Source: Pseudomonadota bacterium
GTDB taxonomy: Bacteria > Pseudomonadota > Gammaproteobacteria > Burkholderiales > JAKAFK01
NCBI GenBank assembly: GCA_021817985.1
Contig: JAKAFK010000008.1
Location: 1 to 64,000 of the forward strand
Length of the DNA stretch: 64,000 nucleotides
Reading direction: 5' to 3'
Shown here piece by piece: positions 36,221 through 44,836 of the stretch. The translations under genes were made by a program, and so were the position numbers. The notes below the pieces were generated by a model. That model searched no databases, was not told the origin of the DNA, and saw only the letters and a list, made by a program, of their open reading frames with translations. How positions within the stretch are numbered: position 1 is the first letter of the stretch; every line of letters begins with the position of its first letter.

Positions 36221-36658
36221 TCAGCAACCGCCAAACCCCTCGGCATTCATCTTGGCTTCGAAGGCCGCCGCCACCGCCGCACCGGTGATGAGGACGCCCG
36301 CCTCGGCGTCCCAATCGACAGGCTTCATCCGGACCAGCCAGCCCGCATGGTAGGGATCCCCATTGATCGTGCCCGGCTTCGCCGCCACGGCATCATTGGA
36401 GGCCAGGATCTCGCCCGTCACCGGTGCCTTCACCGGGCCGACCCATTTGCCGGACTCGACGGTCGCCACCGACTTGTTCTGGTCGATCGACTTGCCCGCT
36501 TTCTTCGGCGTGTAGGAGACGATTTCCCCGGCCAGCGAACAGGCATAGGCGGTCATGCCCACGGTGATCGTGCCGTCCGCCTCGCGGCGCGCCCAGACAT
36601 TGTTCTCGACGTTGTAGTAAAGATCGTCGGGGAGATTGCAGCCGCGCACCGTTGCCAT
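36221..36658 (-). CDS. lbpA: Lipoate-binding protein (second LbpA)
   Basis: A 145-residue GcvH-like carrier. The lipoylated Lys is K71 in VATVESGKWVGPVKAPVTGEIL, the hallmark hairpin, preceded by ITVGMTAYACSLAGEIV. In sHdr organisms LbpA is not part of glycine cleavage but the sulfur-carrying partner of the sHdr complex, and no gcvP/gcvT genes are near. It is shorter and less divergent than the other lbpA in this operon, from which it is separated by a dsrE-like gene. A Cys at position 7 and a C-terminal Cys are unusual. It is the natural substrate of the neighbouring ligase and radical SAM pair. Confidence 0.9.
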   Translation of the reverse strand: MATVRGCNLPDDLYYNVENNVWARREADGTITVGMTAYACSLAGEIVSYTPKKAGKSIDQNKSVATVESGKWVGPVKAPVTGEILASNDAVAAKPGTINGDPYHAGWLVRMKPVDWDAEAGVLITGAAVAAAFEAKMNAEGFGGC

Positions 36659-36872
36659 TGCTTTTACGCCTTTCGAATCAAGTGAAAGAAGGAACTCACT
36701 TCGCCGACGGGTTCTTCGTCGGCCGCTCGTCTCGCAAGCATCCCGGCTGCTTTGTTTTCTGGTGCGCGAAGGCAACGGGGCACGCCGGGCGTTGAATCTT
36801 GATGCCCGCGACGGCGCCATGCTTCAGTCTAGACCATCGCTGCGCGCTCTCCCGCAGCGTCTTGCGCCCGCT

Positions 36873-37268
36873 TTAGAAGAAAAGCGCCTTGTCGCAGCTC
36901 AAGATCAGATCGGCAAGCGTGCTCGCATTCGAAATCTCGTCGATTTCTTCGATCACATCGCCCACCTCGATGTCGTAACCGGGCAGCGCGGGCTTGCACA
37001 GATGAAGCTTCACGCCGGCAGCCTTCGCATCGCGCATGAAGTCGAGGATTGTCTTGCCCCCCTTCATCGCTGTCAAGTCTTGCGCAACGCCATGCTTGCC
37101 GAGGAGCACACCTTCCATGGTGAAAAAGACTTTGACCTCGACGTCCATCGAGGCGAGGATCGCGCCGATATAAAAAGGCGTTGCGCACCGATGGGGCGTG
37201 GACGGGCCGCTCGTCATCACAATGACGACGGATTTCTCTTCGTTCTCGACATAGCGGGCATCCGTCAT
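36873..37268 (-). CDS. DsrE-family sulfur carrier protein (DsrE3-like)
   Basis: A 131-residue DsrE/DsrF-like protein with the alpha/beta pattern VVIVMTSGPSTPHRCATPFYIGA, VEVKVFFTMEGVLL and VKLHLCKPALPG. Cysteines lie at 28, 91 and 125; C91, in the loop before the last strand pair, is in the usual sulfane-sulfur-carrying position. Proteins of this family shuttle persulfide sulfur in the cytoplasm together with TusA. Its start overlaps the stop codon of the upstream lbpA by four bases (ATGA). The subgroup label is by context and needs phylogeny. Confidence 0.82.
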   Translation of the reverse strand: MTDARYVENEEKSVVIVMTSGPSTPHRCATPFYIGAILASMDVEVKVFFTMEGVLLGKHGVAQDLTAMKGGKTILDFMRDAKAAGVKLHLCKPALPGYDIEVGDVIEEIDEISNASTLADLILSCDKALFF

Positions 37269-37741
37269 TCGGAGATCCCTTCCCCACGGGTACAGTAGAT
37301 TTCTTCGCGCCCGGCGCGTTCGCAATACCCTGTCTTCGCGGCGCTGCCGATCAGCAGATGCGAAAGAGCCTCCGCGATGCCGGCCTGCGGCCGCACGCGC
37401 GCAATCCAGGCATCGTACGGTGCATCGTTGAGAAGACCCGGATTGTCCAGCACGTCAGGATTCGCATCGACGATGACGCAATCGAAGACATTCGGCACCG
37501 GCCCGGCCCATTTCCCGCTCTCGATGGTTGCCACCGGCTTGCCGCTCGGGCGAGCCGTCCCGGGCTTGCGCACGCGCACATGCAAGATCTTGCCGGCGAT
37601 CGCCTGCGAAAGATCGGTCATGCCGATCGACAGGAGACCGCCGGCCTCTGGCCGCACCCAGATCTGGTACTGGTCGTCATAATAAAGCTCGGGGCGAAAT
37701 TCGCAACCGTTGCACTCGTCCAGCCGCTTTGCAGGCATCAT
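37265..37741 (-). CDS. lbpA: Lipoate-binding protein (first LbpA)
   Basis: A 158-residue GcvH-like carrier with the lipoyl Lys at K77 in PVATIESGKWAGPVPNVFDC. The N-terminus has a Cys pair (ECNGCEF, C10 and C13) not found in GcvH, and the C-terminus is extended (SAAKTGYCERAGREEIYC). It follows hdrB2, the usual place of lbpA in sHdr operons, and is coupled to the dsrE-like gene. Compared with the second copy it is more divergent from GcvH, which suggests specialisation, for example docking to sHdr versus delivery. Confidence 0.88.
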   Translation of the reverse strand: MMPAKRLDECNGCEFRPELYYDDQYQIWVRPEAGGLLSIGMTDLSQAIAGKILHVRVRKPGTARPSGKPVATIESGKWAGPVPNVFDCVIVDANPDVLDNPGLLNDAPYDAWIARVRPQAGIAEALSHLLIGSAAKTGYCERAGREEIYCTRGEGISE

Positions 37742-37888
37742 GGCTCCCGTTCGAGGCCACCGACGCGGAGAATGCGGAACCGGCCCCTTCGCCCACGGCG
37801 CAAGCTGGCTCGAGAGGTTCTCCCGCGCGATCCGCCCGCCCGTCGTTCCGGAAGTCCCCTTATAGGCCCGGCAGGCCCGAGACGCAGG

Positions 37889-38800
37889 CTAGATGATACC
37901 TTTCCCGTGCAAAAAATCGAGCGAGTCGCTCACATTCTCATGAATGGCCAGCTTGCGGGCGGACAGGCCCAGCGCAAGACCGAGCAGCTGCGTGAAGTAG
38001 AGGACCTTGACCCCGGTCTTGATGCCGAACTCCGTCTCGGCCCGCACCTGATGCATCTCGAGGCCGGAATGGCAGGTCGGGCATTCGGTGGCGATCACTT
38101 CCGCGCCGCATTCTTCGGCGGCCTGCAGGATATTGAGCACCAGCTGGGTAGACGTGTCCGAGTCCGACAGCGTATGCGCGCCCCCGCAGCAAGCCGTCTT
38201 CAGTGGAAAATCGACGTTCACCGCGCCGGCCGCCGCCAGCAGGTCGTCCATGAAGTGCGGCTTGTGGCTCGACTCCGAGCCTGGGCCTTGGTCCTTCTCC
38301 GGGAAGATCTGGCGCGGCCGCGTGTACATGCACCCGTAATAGTTGGCGATTCGGATCCCGTTGAGGTTCTTCGTAAGTCTCGCCTTGATGCCTTCTGCGC
38401 CGACCGCCTCGATCAGCCACTCGAGCAGATGAACGGTCCGCACGTCCCCCTGATAGACCGGATCGTCCGCCCGTCTCGCGAGATCCTGCACGGTGGCAAG
38501 CGCCGTCTCGGAGGTCGCGAGCTCGTACTCGGCTTTCTTGAGATTGTGGTAGCAGCCGTTGCACGGGGCCATGACCGTGTCGTAGCCCATCTTGTCGGCG
38601 GCGATCGCCATGTTCCGCGCCGACATGTACGTCTGCAGCATGGGATGGATGTTCTTCACCTCCATGGCGCCGCAGCAGTTCCAGTCGTGCAAGGTCTCCA
38701 TCTCGAGTTCGAGCGCCTTGACCAGTGCGCGTGTCGAGCGGTCGTACGGCCCCCCGGAGCCCTCCAGGGCACAGCCGGGATAATACGCCACTTTAGGCAT
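37889..38800 (-). CDS. hdrB2: sHdr subunit B2
   Basis: Heterodisulfide-reductase-like subunit B2 of the sulfur-oxidising sHdr complex. The 303-residue protein contains two complete CCG domains for the non-cubane [4Fe-4S] clusters: YYPGC...DWNCCGAM...APCNGC and NYYGC...TACCGG...TECPTC. In methanogen HdrB this pair binds the disulfide; here it is thought to act on sulfane sulfur during oxidation to sulfite. The start codon overlaps the end of hdrC2 by eight bases. Order hdrC1-B1-A-hyp-C2-B2 is the diagnostic sHdr arrangement. Confidence 0.95.
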   Translation of the reverse strand: MPKVAYYPGCALEGSGGPYDRSTRALVKALELEMETLHDWNCCGAMEVKNIHPMLQTYMSARNMAIAADKMGYDTVMAPCNGCYHNLKKAEYELATSETALATVQDLARRADDPVYQGDVRTVHLLEWLIEAVGAEGIKARLTKNLNGIRIANYYGCMYTRPRQIFPEKDQGPGSESSHKPHFMDDLLAAAGAVNVDFPLKTACCGGAHTLSDSDTSTQLVLNILQAAEECGAEVIATECPTCHSGLEMHQVRAETEFGIKTGVKVLYFTQLLGLALGLSARKLAIHENVSDSLDFLHGKGII

Positions 38801-39563
38801 GCGCGGCCTCCTTTTGCTCTTGCACGTACTGGCGCAGGACTTCGCCGGTGCGTCCCCAGGATTGCGTGCGCGGCTTGAACAGCCGGTGCGCCAGCATGCG
38901 CACGGGCCCGGCCACCGGCACGCGGGCCAGAAACTTCGCCAAGTGCCCCTCGGCAAGCAGCGGCCACTTGCCCATGCGCGCCACGAAAACCCCCAGCCAG
39001 CCGCGCCGGACGAGCGCAACGAGGCTTTGGCGGGTATCGCGGAAGAAGCGGGTCATCAGCTCGGTGTCCTCGATCCGGCCACGGTCCAGGCATTGGCGCG
39101 TGAATTCCTCGTCAAACAAGGAAGAATGGGACTTCTCGCGGTACCCTTCGTCCTCGATCCAATGGGCCAGCGCCTTCATAACCCCCTCCGGACGCACGTC
39201 CTTCGGGCAGATGTTCGTGCACTTGTTGCAGGAGACGCATTGCCAGATGATGTCCCGGTCCTTGAGGAGTTCCTGCTTGAGCCCGAGGAGCGTCAGATAG
39301 ATCCAGTAGCGCGGGTTGAAATCGGTATTGAGCGCATACATCGTGCACGAATTGGTGCATGAGCCGCATTGCCAGCAGCGATGGACGTTCTCCGCCCCGC
39401 CGTAGCGCTCGATGACGTTCTGGAAATCCGGATCGTAGTCCTTCAAGGTGCGCGGCAGGATCATGGTATTCCATTGGCCCGACACGTCGACCCCGTCGAC
39501 CACCAGCTTGTCGCTCGTGAGCAGCCGATCCGGATCGATCAGCGTCTTCTCGTGAATCGTCAC
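38793..39563 (-). CDS. hdrC2: sHdr subunit C2
   Basis: Iron-sulfur electron-transfer subunit of sHdr. The 256-residue protein has two ferredoxin-type clusters: C-x2-C-x2-C-x3-C at about 63-73 (RCWQCGSCTNSC) and about 109-119 (WQCVSCNKCTNICP). The N- and C-terminal extensions are soluble and charged. It starts at a GTG (39561-39563) with GGAGG eight bases upstream, 18 bases after the hyp gene. It passes electrons between the HdrB-type subunits and the HdrA flavin. Confidence 0.94.
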   Translation of the reverse strand: MTIHEKTLIDPDRLLTSDKLVVDGVDVSGQWNTMILPRTLKDYDPDFQNVIERYGGAENVHRCWQCGSCTNSCTMYALNTDFNPRYWIYLTLLGLKQELLKDRDIIWQCVSCNKCTNICPKDVRPEGVMKALAHWIEDEGYREKSHSSLFDEEFTRQCLDRGRIEDTELMTRFFRDTRQSLVALVRRGWLGVFVARMGKWPLLAEGHLAKFLARVPVAGPVRMLAHRLFKPRTQSWGRTGEVLRQYVQEQKEAAHA

Positions 39564-39581
39564 CGTTGCGCCCTCCTGGCC

Positions 39582-40448
39582 CTACGCGGGGCCATCTGCA
39601 AGCCCGTCCGATTTCCGGACGCGGGAGCGGCGCCCCCGCGCCTCGTCAATGCCCAGGAACTGGGTGATCGCATCGATGGGTTCGACCCCGCGTCCGAACT
39701 CCATGGACACCATGCCGCGCGCCATCGCGTGGAAATACGCGGCGTAGGCACTTGCCAGAACAATGTCGACGATCAAGGGGAGGTCGCGGTAGATGCCTTG
39801 GCCGGCCACTTGCGTCGCAAGCCAGCTGCGTGCGTCCTCGAACATTTCCGGCGCCATGCCGAGGGAAATTTCCGCCCCCGACTCTCCGCCGGCGACGAAT
39901 TCGCGCAGCGCGCCCGAGGCCGTCGCCTGATCCCATACCCAGCACGTCATCAAGGGATGGCTCAAGGGATCGTTGAAGTGGAGGCACTCGGCCGCAAAAT
40001 CCCGCGCCGCCCGCCGAAGCTTCTGCGCTTGCCGGGCGTGTGCCCCGTCGGCCCCTGCCCCTGCGCCGAGGCTGTCTGCGAAGGCCTCCACTCGGGCGCG
40101 CAAGGCGGATCGTCCGTACAGCAGGTCGCGCAAGGCGACCCGGAGCCGGTCGGCCCCCAGCCGCGCAAGCGCCGGGAAGATCCGCCGTCTTGCGGTGAAA
40201 ACGCGATCCAGCAAGACTTCCAGGCCGTCGAGATCGATCCGATCCAGGGCGTCCGGTGCCAGGGCCTCTTGAAAGAGCGCCCCCTTGGCGGCCAGGGCCT
40301 CCACGAGGGCGGCAAGGCCGGGAACCTCTCCGCAATCCCGCAGGCAAGCCGCCCAGCGCGCCTGAAAAAGCCCCTCGTCCAAGGGCAGCGTCGGCGCGAC
40401 GCGGGCGTCCTGGGGTGCCGGCTCATGCCGCCTGATGGTCCAGAGCAC
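39582..40448 (-). CDS. Conserved hypothetical protein of the sHdr cluster
   Basis: A 288-residue, mostly helical soluble protein that occupies the 'hyp' position between hdrA and hdrC2 in sHdr operons. It has Ala/Leu/Arg-rich helices, no signal peptide, and few cysteines (C35, C39, C155, C169). The C-terminal half has ECLHFNDPLSHPLMTCWVWDQ and a hydrophobic DLPLIVDIVLASAYAAYF segment. I infer a GTG start at 40448 overlapping hdrA by 26 bases. Conservation of its position suggests a structural or assembly role in the complex; no activity can be read from the sequence. Confidence 0.82.
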   Translation of the reverse strand: MLWTIRRHEPAPQDARVAPTLPLDEGLFQARWAACLRDCGEVPGLAALVEALAAKGALFQEALAPDALDRIDLDGLEVLLDRVFTARRRIFPALARLGADRLRVALRDLLYGRSALRARVEAFADSLGAGAGADGAHARQAQKLRRAARDFAAECLHFNDPLSHPLMTCWVWDQATASGALREFVAGGESGAEISLGMAPEMFEDARSWLATQVAGQGIYRDLPLIVDIVLASAYAAYFHAMARGMVSMEFGRGVEPIDAITQFLGIDEARGRRSRVRKSDGLADGPA

Positions 40449-41472
40449 CGAGATCCCCTACGGCACGCAGTGCCATCGCGAGCCCGTGCGAGATGCTGGA
40501 ATCGATGTCCTCCGGTCCCAGTGCGGCGCCCCCGACATAGATGCCGCGGCGGGTGCTGGAGAACGTGTTCGTATAGTGCTCGCCGCGGTCAAGAAAACCG
40601 TGCCGCTCCAGCCCGACGCCGAAGACCTTGGCGATCTGCGGGTTCTCGAGGTTCGGATCCATCCCGATGGCGTGCACCACGAGGTCCATGGGGATCACGA
40701 TCGGCCGCTTCACCAGGGTATCCTCGCCCTTCAGCAAAAGCCGCCCGTCGGGCGCCCGCGTCACCTCCGCGATGCGCGCCTTGACGAACTTGGTCTTGAA
40801 CTCTTCCTGGCTTTTCCAGTAGAACTTGTCTTCGTACAGGCCGAAGGTGCGGATGTCCATGTAGTAGATGAAAACGTCCGTCTTGGGCGAGAGCTCCTTG
40901 ATTTCCATGGCGAGGTTGGTCGACACCGTGCAGCAGATCTTGGAACACCATTCGCGCCCGATCTGGCGATCCCGCGAGCCCACGCACAGGAGAATCGCCA
41001 CGCGCTCGGGCACCCGCCCGTCCGACGGGCAGGCGATCCTGCCGGCGGCCACCATCTGCTCGACCTGCGTCGTGGTCACCACGTCCTCGAACGTTCCGAA
41101 ACCCCACTCCGGCTTGTTGATCGAATCGAAGTGGGTGAACCCGGTCCCCAGGATGATGGCGCCGGCGCTGATCGTCTGGCCGTTGGTGAGGGTCGCGGTG
41201 AACCGGCCCGCCTCGCCGTCCAGCTGCGCCACCTTGGCGTTCTTGTGGATGGTCACGGCAGGATTGGCCTCGACGCGGCCGACCATGCGGCCGATGGCGT
41301 CCTTCGCCCATTCGCCGGAAGGCACCAGCCGGGCATAGCCGGAGATGATCGGCGCACCGCCCAGGATATTTTCCTTCTCGACCAGCACGACCTTCTTGCC
41401 GACCGCGGCGATGCCCGCGGCAGCCGACAAGCCGGTCGGCCCGGCGCCCACGACCAAGACGGTATCTGGCAT
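40423..41472 (-). CDS. hdrA: sHdr subunit A (flavoprotein)
   Basis: FAD-binding core of sHdr, 349 residues. The N-terminal dinucleotide fold has GAGPTGLSAAAGIA at 9-22 and the acid-ended second strand VLVEKE. An internal cysteine group, CVGSRD...EWCSKICC (C163, C176, C180, C181), matches the cluster-binding site of HdrA-type proteins. It ends with the flavin-binding TRRGIYVGGAALGPEDI. Much shorter than methanogen HdrA: the C-terminal ferredoxin part is absent, as in other sulfur oxidisers. Its ATG overlaps the hdrB1 stop by one base (TGATG). Confidence 0.94.
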   Translation of the reverse strand: MPDTVLVVGAGPTGLSAAAGIAAVGKKVVLVEKENILGGAPIISGYARLVPSGEWAKDAIGRMVGRVEANPAVTIHKNAKVAQLDGEAGRFTATLTNGQTISAGAIILGTGFTHFDSINKPEWGFGTFEDVVTTTQVEQMVAAGRIACPSDGRVPERVAILLCVGSRDRQIGREWCSKICCTVSTNLAMEIKELSPKTDVFIYYMDIRTFGLYEDKFYWKSQEEFKTKFVKARIAEVTRAPDGRLLLKGEDTLVKRPIVIPMDLVVHAIGMDPNLENPQIAKVFGVGLERHGFLDRGEHYTNTFSSTRRGIYVGGAALGPEDIDSSISHGLAMALRAVGDLGALDHQAA

Positions 41473-42812
41473 CAGCGGCCTCCCAGCGCGAGTTCCGGAT
41501 TGTAGAGATATTCGATATGCCCGGCCTCGACCTCCTTCAGATAGCTTTCGAAGTTCTTCTTGGCCTGGTTCCACGAAATGCCCATCTTCTCGACCAGTTC
41601 CTCGCACGGCGAGGCATGCCATTGCAGCTGGACGATCTTGAACGGGTCGGCCCCGCAGGCCAGCGCCGCGAACTGGATATCCGCCATGATGGGAACCGAG
41701 AAATTGGCCTCGTGCGCACGGCCGATCCACTGGTTCTTGTCCAGCGTGGTAATGCAGCCCGTGTCGTTGCCCAGCATCACGTCCGCGTTCGCCTCTTCCC
41801 GCGCCACGCGGATCTTGCGGTCCATGGTGAACGAGCGGGTGAATTCCCGCTCGGAGATGATGTGGCGGAAACCGAAGCCGCAGCAGTCGTACCAGGTCGA
41901 ATAATCGATGAGCTGCGCGCCGAGGGCGAGCGCCACCGAACTGCCCACCGCCGTGCGGTTGCCGTCCAGTACGGTGGGGTCATAGATCGCATCCTCGTGC
42001 ACCATCTTGTAATAATGGCAGGCGGTATGCACGGTCACGCGAAGGTGCGACACGTCGATGGTCTGGAGTTCGGCGGCAATCCGGTTGCGCATGACATGCA
42101 GCCACTCGGAATAGTGGATCACCTCTTCCGGGATCACGATCTTGCCATCCACGAGCCGCCCGAGCTTTCCCAGGATCTTCTTCACGCGTTCGCGCAACTC
42201 GGCCGACTCGATCAGATACTTGCGGACCTCCTTGTAATTGCCGAAGGACGTGCCGCAATGCACCAGCGGATAGAAATGGCCCAGCTCGTGGCCGTGCGCC
42301 TTGCCGCAGACGTATGCTTGATGGAAATTGCGCAGGAAGACCGCCGCCAGCGACTCCACGTTCCCGATGCCCGAGCCATGATAGTTCCAGGCGGTGCAGG
42401 AGGTCTGGTCGGTCTCGTCCAGGTAATCGCGGCCCGGCTCGAAGCCCAGCTTGTTCATGGTCCAAAGGAGGGAGGTCGGATAGCCGGGGATGTTGCCGCA
42501 CTGGCCGCAGGACTTGTGGTGCCAAAGCTGCTTGGTGGGTATTTTCTTCTTCCAGCCGAACAGCGTCTCGACCTCCACCGGTTCATGCGCCGCTGCCACG
42601 CGATGGACGATGATCTCGCCGTCTTTTTCCAGCTCCCACATATGGTCGCGGATGTCGTCCATGCGGCTGCCCAGATCGATCGTGCGCCGATCGACATGGC
42701 GGCGCACCCAGGCGGTGGCCGTCTCGGCATCCGAGGGAGACAGGTGGGTTTGCTGAAAGAAAGCGCCGTGCCCGGCGATGCCTTGTCCGCCGGCAGAGTC
42801 GGATGTGCTCAT
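41472..42812 (-). CDS. hdrB1: sHdr subunit B1
   Basis: Heterodisulfide-reductase-like subunit B1, 446 residues, longer than HdrB2. It has HKSCGQCGN near residue 100, VHTACHYYK, and the CCG motif YDCCGFGFRH near residue 325, followed by a GNDTGCITTL segment. The first CCG domain is incomplete compared with HdrB2, as usual for B1 subunits. The ATG at 42810-42812 has AGCAGG upstream. An IS607-type element now ends only about 15-20 bases before this start; reading frame and ribosome site are intact, so the gene probably still functions. Confidence 0.93.
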   Translation of the reverse strand: MSTSDSAGGQGIAGHGAFFQQTHLSPSDAETATAWVRRHVDRRTIDLGSRMDDIRDHMWELEKDGEIIVHRVAAAHEPVEVETLFGWKKKIPTKQLWHHKSCGQCGNIPGYPTSLLWTMNKLGFEPGRDYLDETDQTSCTAWNYHGSGIGNVESLAAVFLRNFHQAYVCGKAHGHELGHFYPLVHCGTSFGNYKEVRKYLIESAELRERVKKILGKLGRLVDGKIVIPEEVIHYSEWLHVMRNRIAAELQTIDVSHLRVTVHTACHYYKMVHEDAIYDPTVLDGNRTAVGSSVALALGAQLIDYSTWYDCCGFGFRHIISEREFTRSFTMDRKIRVAREEANADVMLGNDTGCITTLDKNQWIGRAHEANFSVPIMADIQFAALACGADPFKIVQLQWHASPCEELVEKMGISWNQAKKNFESYLKEVEAGHIEYLYNPELALGGR

Positions 42813-42825
42813 CGATATAGCCTGC

Positions 42826-42990
42826 TATCAAGAAAGTGCGCGAACGTGCGCGCAGTTCTTTTCCTGCCCCGAGTTCCTTACTGGCTTAGGCTCGTCACTG
42901 ACAGGCGTTACTTTCCCGGCTGCGACAGGAACCTCTCCTGCCGCAGCGCCGCCGTTGCCGGACGGACTCGCCACGGGTAGGGCAGTTGCG
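42826..42990 (-). ncRNA. Predicted omega RNA (reRNA) at the tnpB 3' end
   Basis: TnpB families use a guide RNA that overlaps the 3' end of tnpB and runs into the element's right end; the guide is the flanking DNA. The last about 45 codons of this tnpB are the Gly/Pro/Val-rich low-complexity stretch typical of that overlap, and a stem (42837-42854) sits at the boundary. The guide portion would then read the hdrB1 leader and start (below 42826). Limits are inferred, not observed. Confidence 0.4.
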
Positions 42991-44168
42991 GTTGCCAGCC
43001 GTTTCAGGTTCAGCGCCGCGTTGAGGTCACGGTCATGACGCGTCCCGCATTCCGCGCACGTCCATTCCCGGTCCCGCAACTTCAGTGCTTCGTGCTTCCA
43101 TCCACAGACTGAACACAGGCGACTGCTTGGATACCAGCGATCGGCAATGATCAGCCGCGTATCATAGCGTTTGGCCTTGTATTCGATCTGCGAACGGAAC
43201 ATCCCGAAACCCACGTCGCTGATCGCCCGGGCCATCCGGTCGTTGGCCAGCATGCCCTTGACGTGCAGATCCTCGATCACCACCGCTTGGTTTTCGCGGC
43301 AGAGCCGGGTCGTGAGCTTATGGGTGAAATCCGCTCGGACATTGGCCACGCGGGCGTGTAGCTTTGCCAATGTCGCAGCGGACTTTTTACGGTTGTTTGA
43401 AACGGGCAGCCGAGTGCCCTTTGGCAGATTGGCCCCTGGCGCGAGACCTGCCACCACCTTGGCCGCCGCCAGCTTGCGGCTGACGCGCCGGCCTCTGATT
43501 TTCAACCGACGCAGCGCCGCTTTGAGGGGCTTGGGCGCAGCCACCGATTCGCCGCTGGAGATCGTCGCGGCAGCCTTGATGCCCAGGTCGACGCCGCTGA
43601 TCGCATCCGCCGTGCGCTGGCGGTAGAACTGCGCATCGGGCATTTCTACCTGCACCGCGACAAACCAGCGATGCGCCGTGCGGGATACCGTAGCACCGAG
43701 AACCTTCCCCCCGAAGCGCAAGACCTCCGTCATGGCCACAGCGCCGATTTTTGGCAGGCGGATCGTCTTGCCGTCCAGACCGAACTTGTCATTCGCCACA
43801 TAAAAGCTGTCGCGGCAACGCCCCTTTTTCTTGAAGTGGGGTTCGTGCGCGGGTTGTCCAGCCTTGATGTCGGCGAAGAACCGCCTCCAGGCTTTGGCAA
43901 GATGAGCGAATGGCTGGGCGTGAGCGTCCCGGTGAATGTCGCGCAACCACGGCTGTCCATTCTCGTCAAGCCATTGCGGGTCGGCGTATTTGATCGCGTT
44001 GAATTGCTTCTTCAACGCCATCGCGTTGGGTTTCCGCCCAGCCGCGTATTGCCGGTTCCACTCATCCAGCGCCCAATTCCAGACGCGCCGCACCGTGCCG
44101 CAAGCGCGTTCGAAGTAGCCGGCCTGTTCGCAGGTCGGGCAAAGGGCGATTTTGTGAGTGAGTTGCAT
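42828..44168 (-). CDS. tnpB: TnpB RNA-guided nuclease
   Basis: A 446-residue TnpB, the ancestor group of Cas12. The split RuvC site is intact: Asp194 in SGVDLGIKAAAT, Glu299 in AVVIEDLHVKGM and Asp381 in RHDRDLNAALNL. The zinc-ribbon cysteines are present at 352, 355, 371 and 374 (LCSVCGW and TCAECGT). It should therefore be an active nuclease that uses an RNA from its own 3' end to cut the empty donor site and help keep the element. The low-complexity C-terminal tail overlaps that RNA. It starts about 35 bases after tnpA. Confidence 0.92.
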   Translation of the reverse strand: MQLTHKIALCPTCEQAGYFERACGTVRRVWNWALDEWNRQYAAGRKPNAMALKKQFNAIKYADPQWLDENGQPWLRDIHRDAHAQPFAHLAKAWRRFFADIKAGQPAHEPHFKKKGRCRDSFYVANDKFGLDGKTIRLPKIGAVAMTEVLRFGGKVLGATVSRTAHRWFVAVQVEMPDAQFYRQRTADAISGVDLGIKAAATISSGESVAAPKPLKAALRRLKIRGRRVSRKLAAAKVVAGLAPGANLPKGTRLPVSNNRKKSAATLAKLHARVANVRADFTHKLTTRLCRENQAVVIEDLHVKGMLANDRMARAISDVGFGMFRSQIEYKAKRYDTRLIIADRWYPSSRLCSVCGWKHEALKLRDREWTCAECGTRHDRDLNAALNLKRLATATALPVASPSGNGGAAAGEVPVAAGKVTPVSDEPKPVRNSGQEKNCAHVRALS

Positions 44169-44202
44169 GGTTACTCGTATTCTTCAAAGGCCCGATTCGA
44201 TT

Positions 44203-44829
44203 CTATATCTCATGAACCGCATCCTGTTTCAGCGCCTCATCCAGCTCTTTTCGGTAGTTCCGCAACCCGTACAGCCTGGACGAAAAGCCATGCACGATCG
44301 TCATCAGATCCTGCACCATTTCCCGTTCGGGTGACAGACGTTCCTGGTTGAGCACGAGCACTTCGCATCCATTCGACTTGGCATAGTGCTCGAACCACTC
44401 GAAACCAAACCGGGTGAGGCGATCGCGATGCGCAAGAACCAGGGTCTTTATTTCCCGCCGGCCGATCTCGTCCATCAGGGCCAGAAACCGCTTGCGCTTG
44501 AAGTTCAAACCCCCACCGACTTCCTCGACGAACTCAACCCCAGCCAGACCCCTCGCCACGACAAATTCTTCCAACACCTTGCGCTGATTCGCCAGGTCCG
44601 GTTTTTGCGCCGCACTCGATACCCGGCAGTACGCCACTATCTTCTCTGGCGCGTGAGGATTCAGCCGCAGTCCAATAAATTCGCGGATTTGCGTCTCCGT
44701 GTAAAGACGGCGATTGCTATCGGTTCGCGCGACAGGGATCAACCGTCCTTCACGCTCCCAACGCTGCAAGGTCTTTACCGATACGCCCAACAGCTTAGCT
44801 GCTCTGCCTGTGCCAATAGTGTTCTCCAT
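44203..44829 (-). CDS. tnpA: IS607-type serine recombinase TnpA
   Basis: Transposase of the IS607 group, 208 residues. An N-terminal MerR-like helix-turn-helix (about 5-50; GRAAKLLGVSVKTLQRWEREGRL, with RTDSNRRLY) is followed by a small serine recombinase catalytic domain with the nucleophile Ser at about 71-72 in YCRVSSAAQKPDLANQ, and LVLAHRDRLTRFGFE. It ends with RNYRKELDEAL. I chose the ATG at 44827-44829; an upstream start four codons earlier is possible. The promoter is at 44837-44863 and overlaps the hdrC1 stop codon. Confidence 0.93.
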   Translation of the reverse strand: MENTIGTGRAAKLLGVSVKTLQRWEREGRLIPVARTDSNRRLYTETQIREFIGLRLNPHAPEKIVAYCRVSSAAQKPDLANQRKVLEEFVVARGLAGVEFVEEVGGGLNFKRKRFLALMDEIGRREIKTLVLAHRDRLTRFGFEWFEHYAKSNGCEVLVLNQERLSPEREMVQDLMTIVHGFSSRLYGLRNYRKELDEALKQDAVHEI

Positions 44830-44836
44830 GAGCACT

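Noticed and set aside
36221-37741. Reading the two GcvH-like genes as glycine cleavage H proteins
   Set aside because: No gcvT or gcvP nearby, and both are embedded in an sHdr operon with lipoate assembly genes, which identifies them as LbpA.
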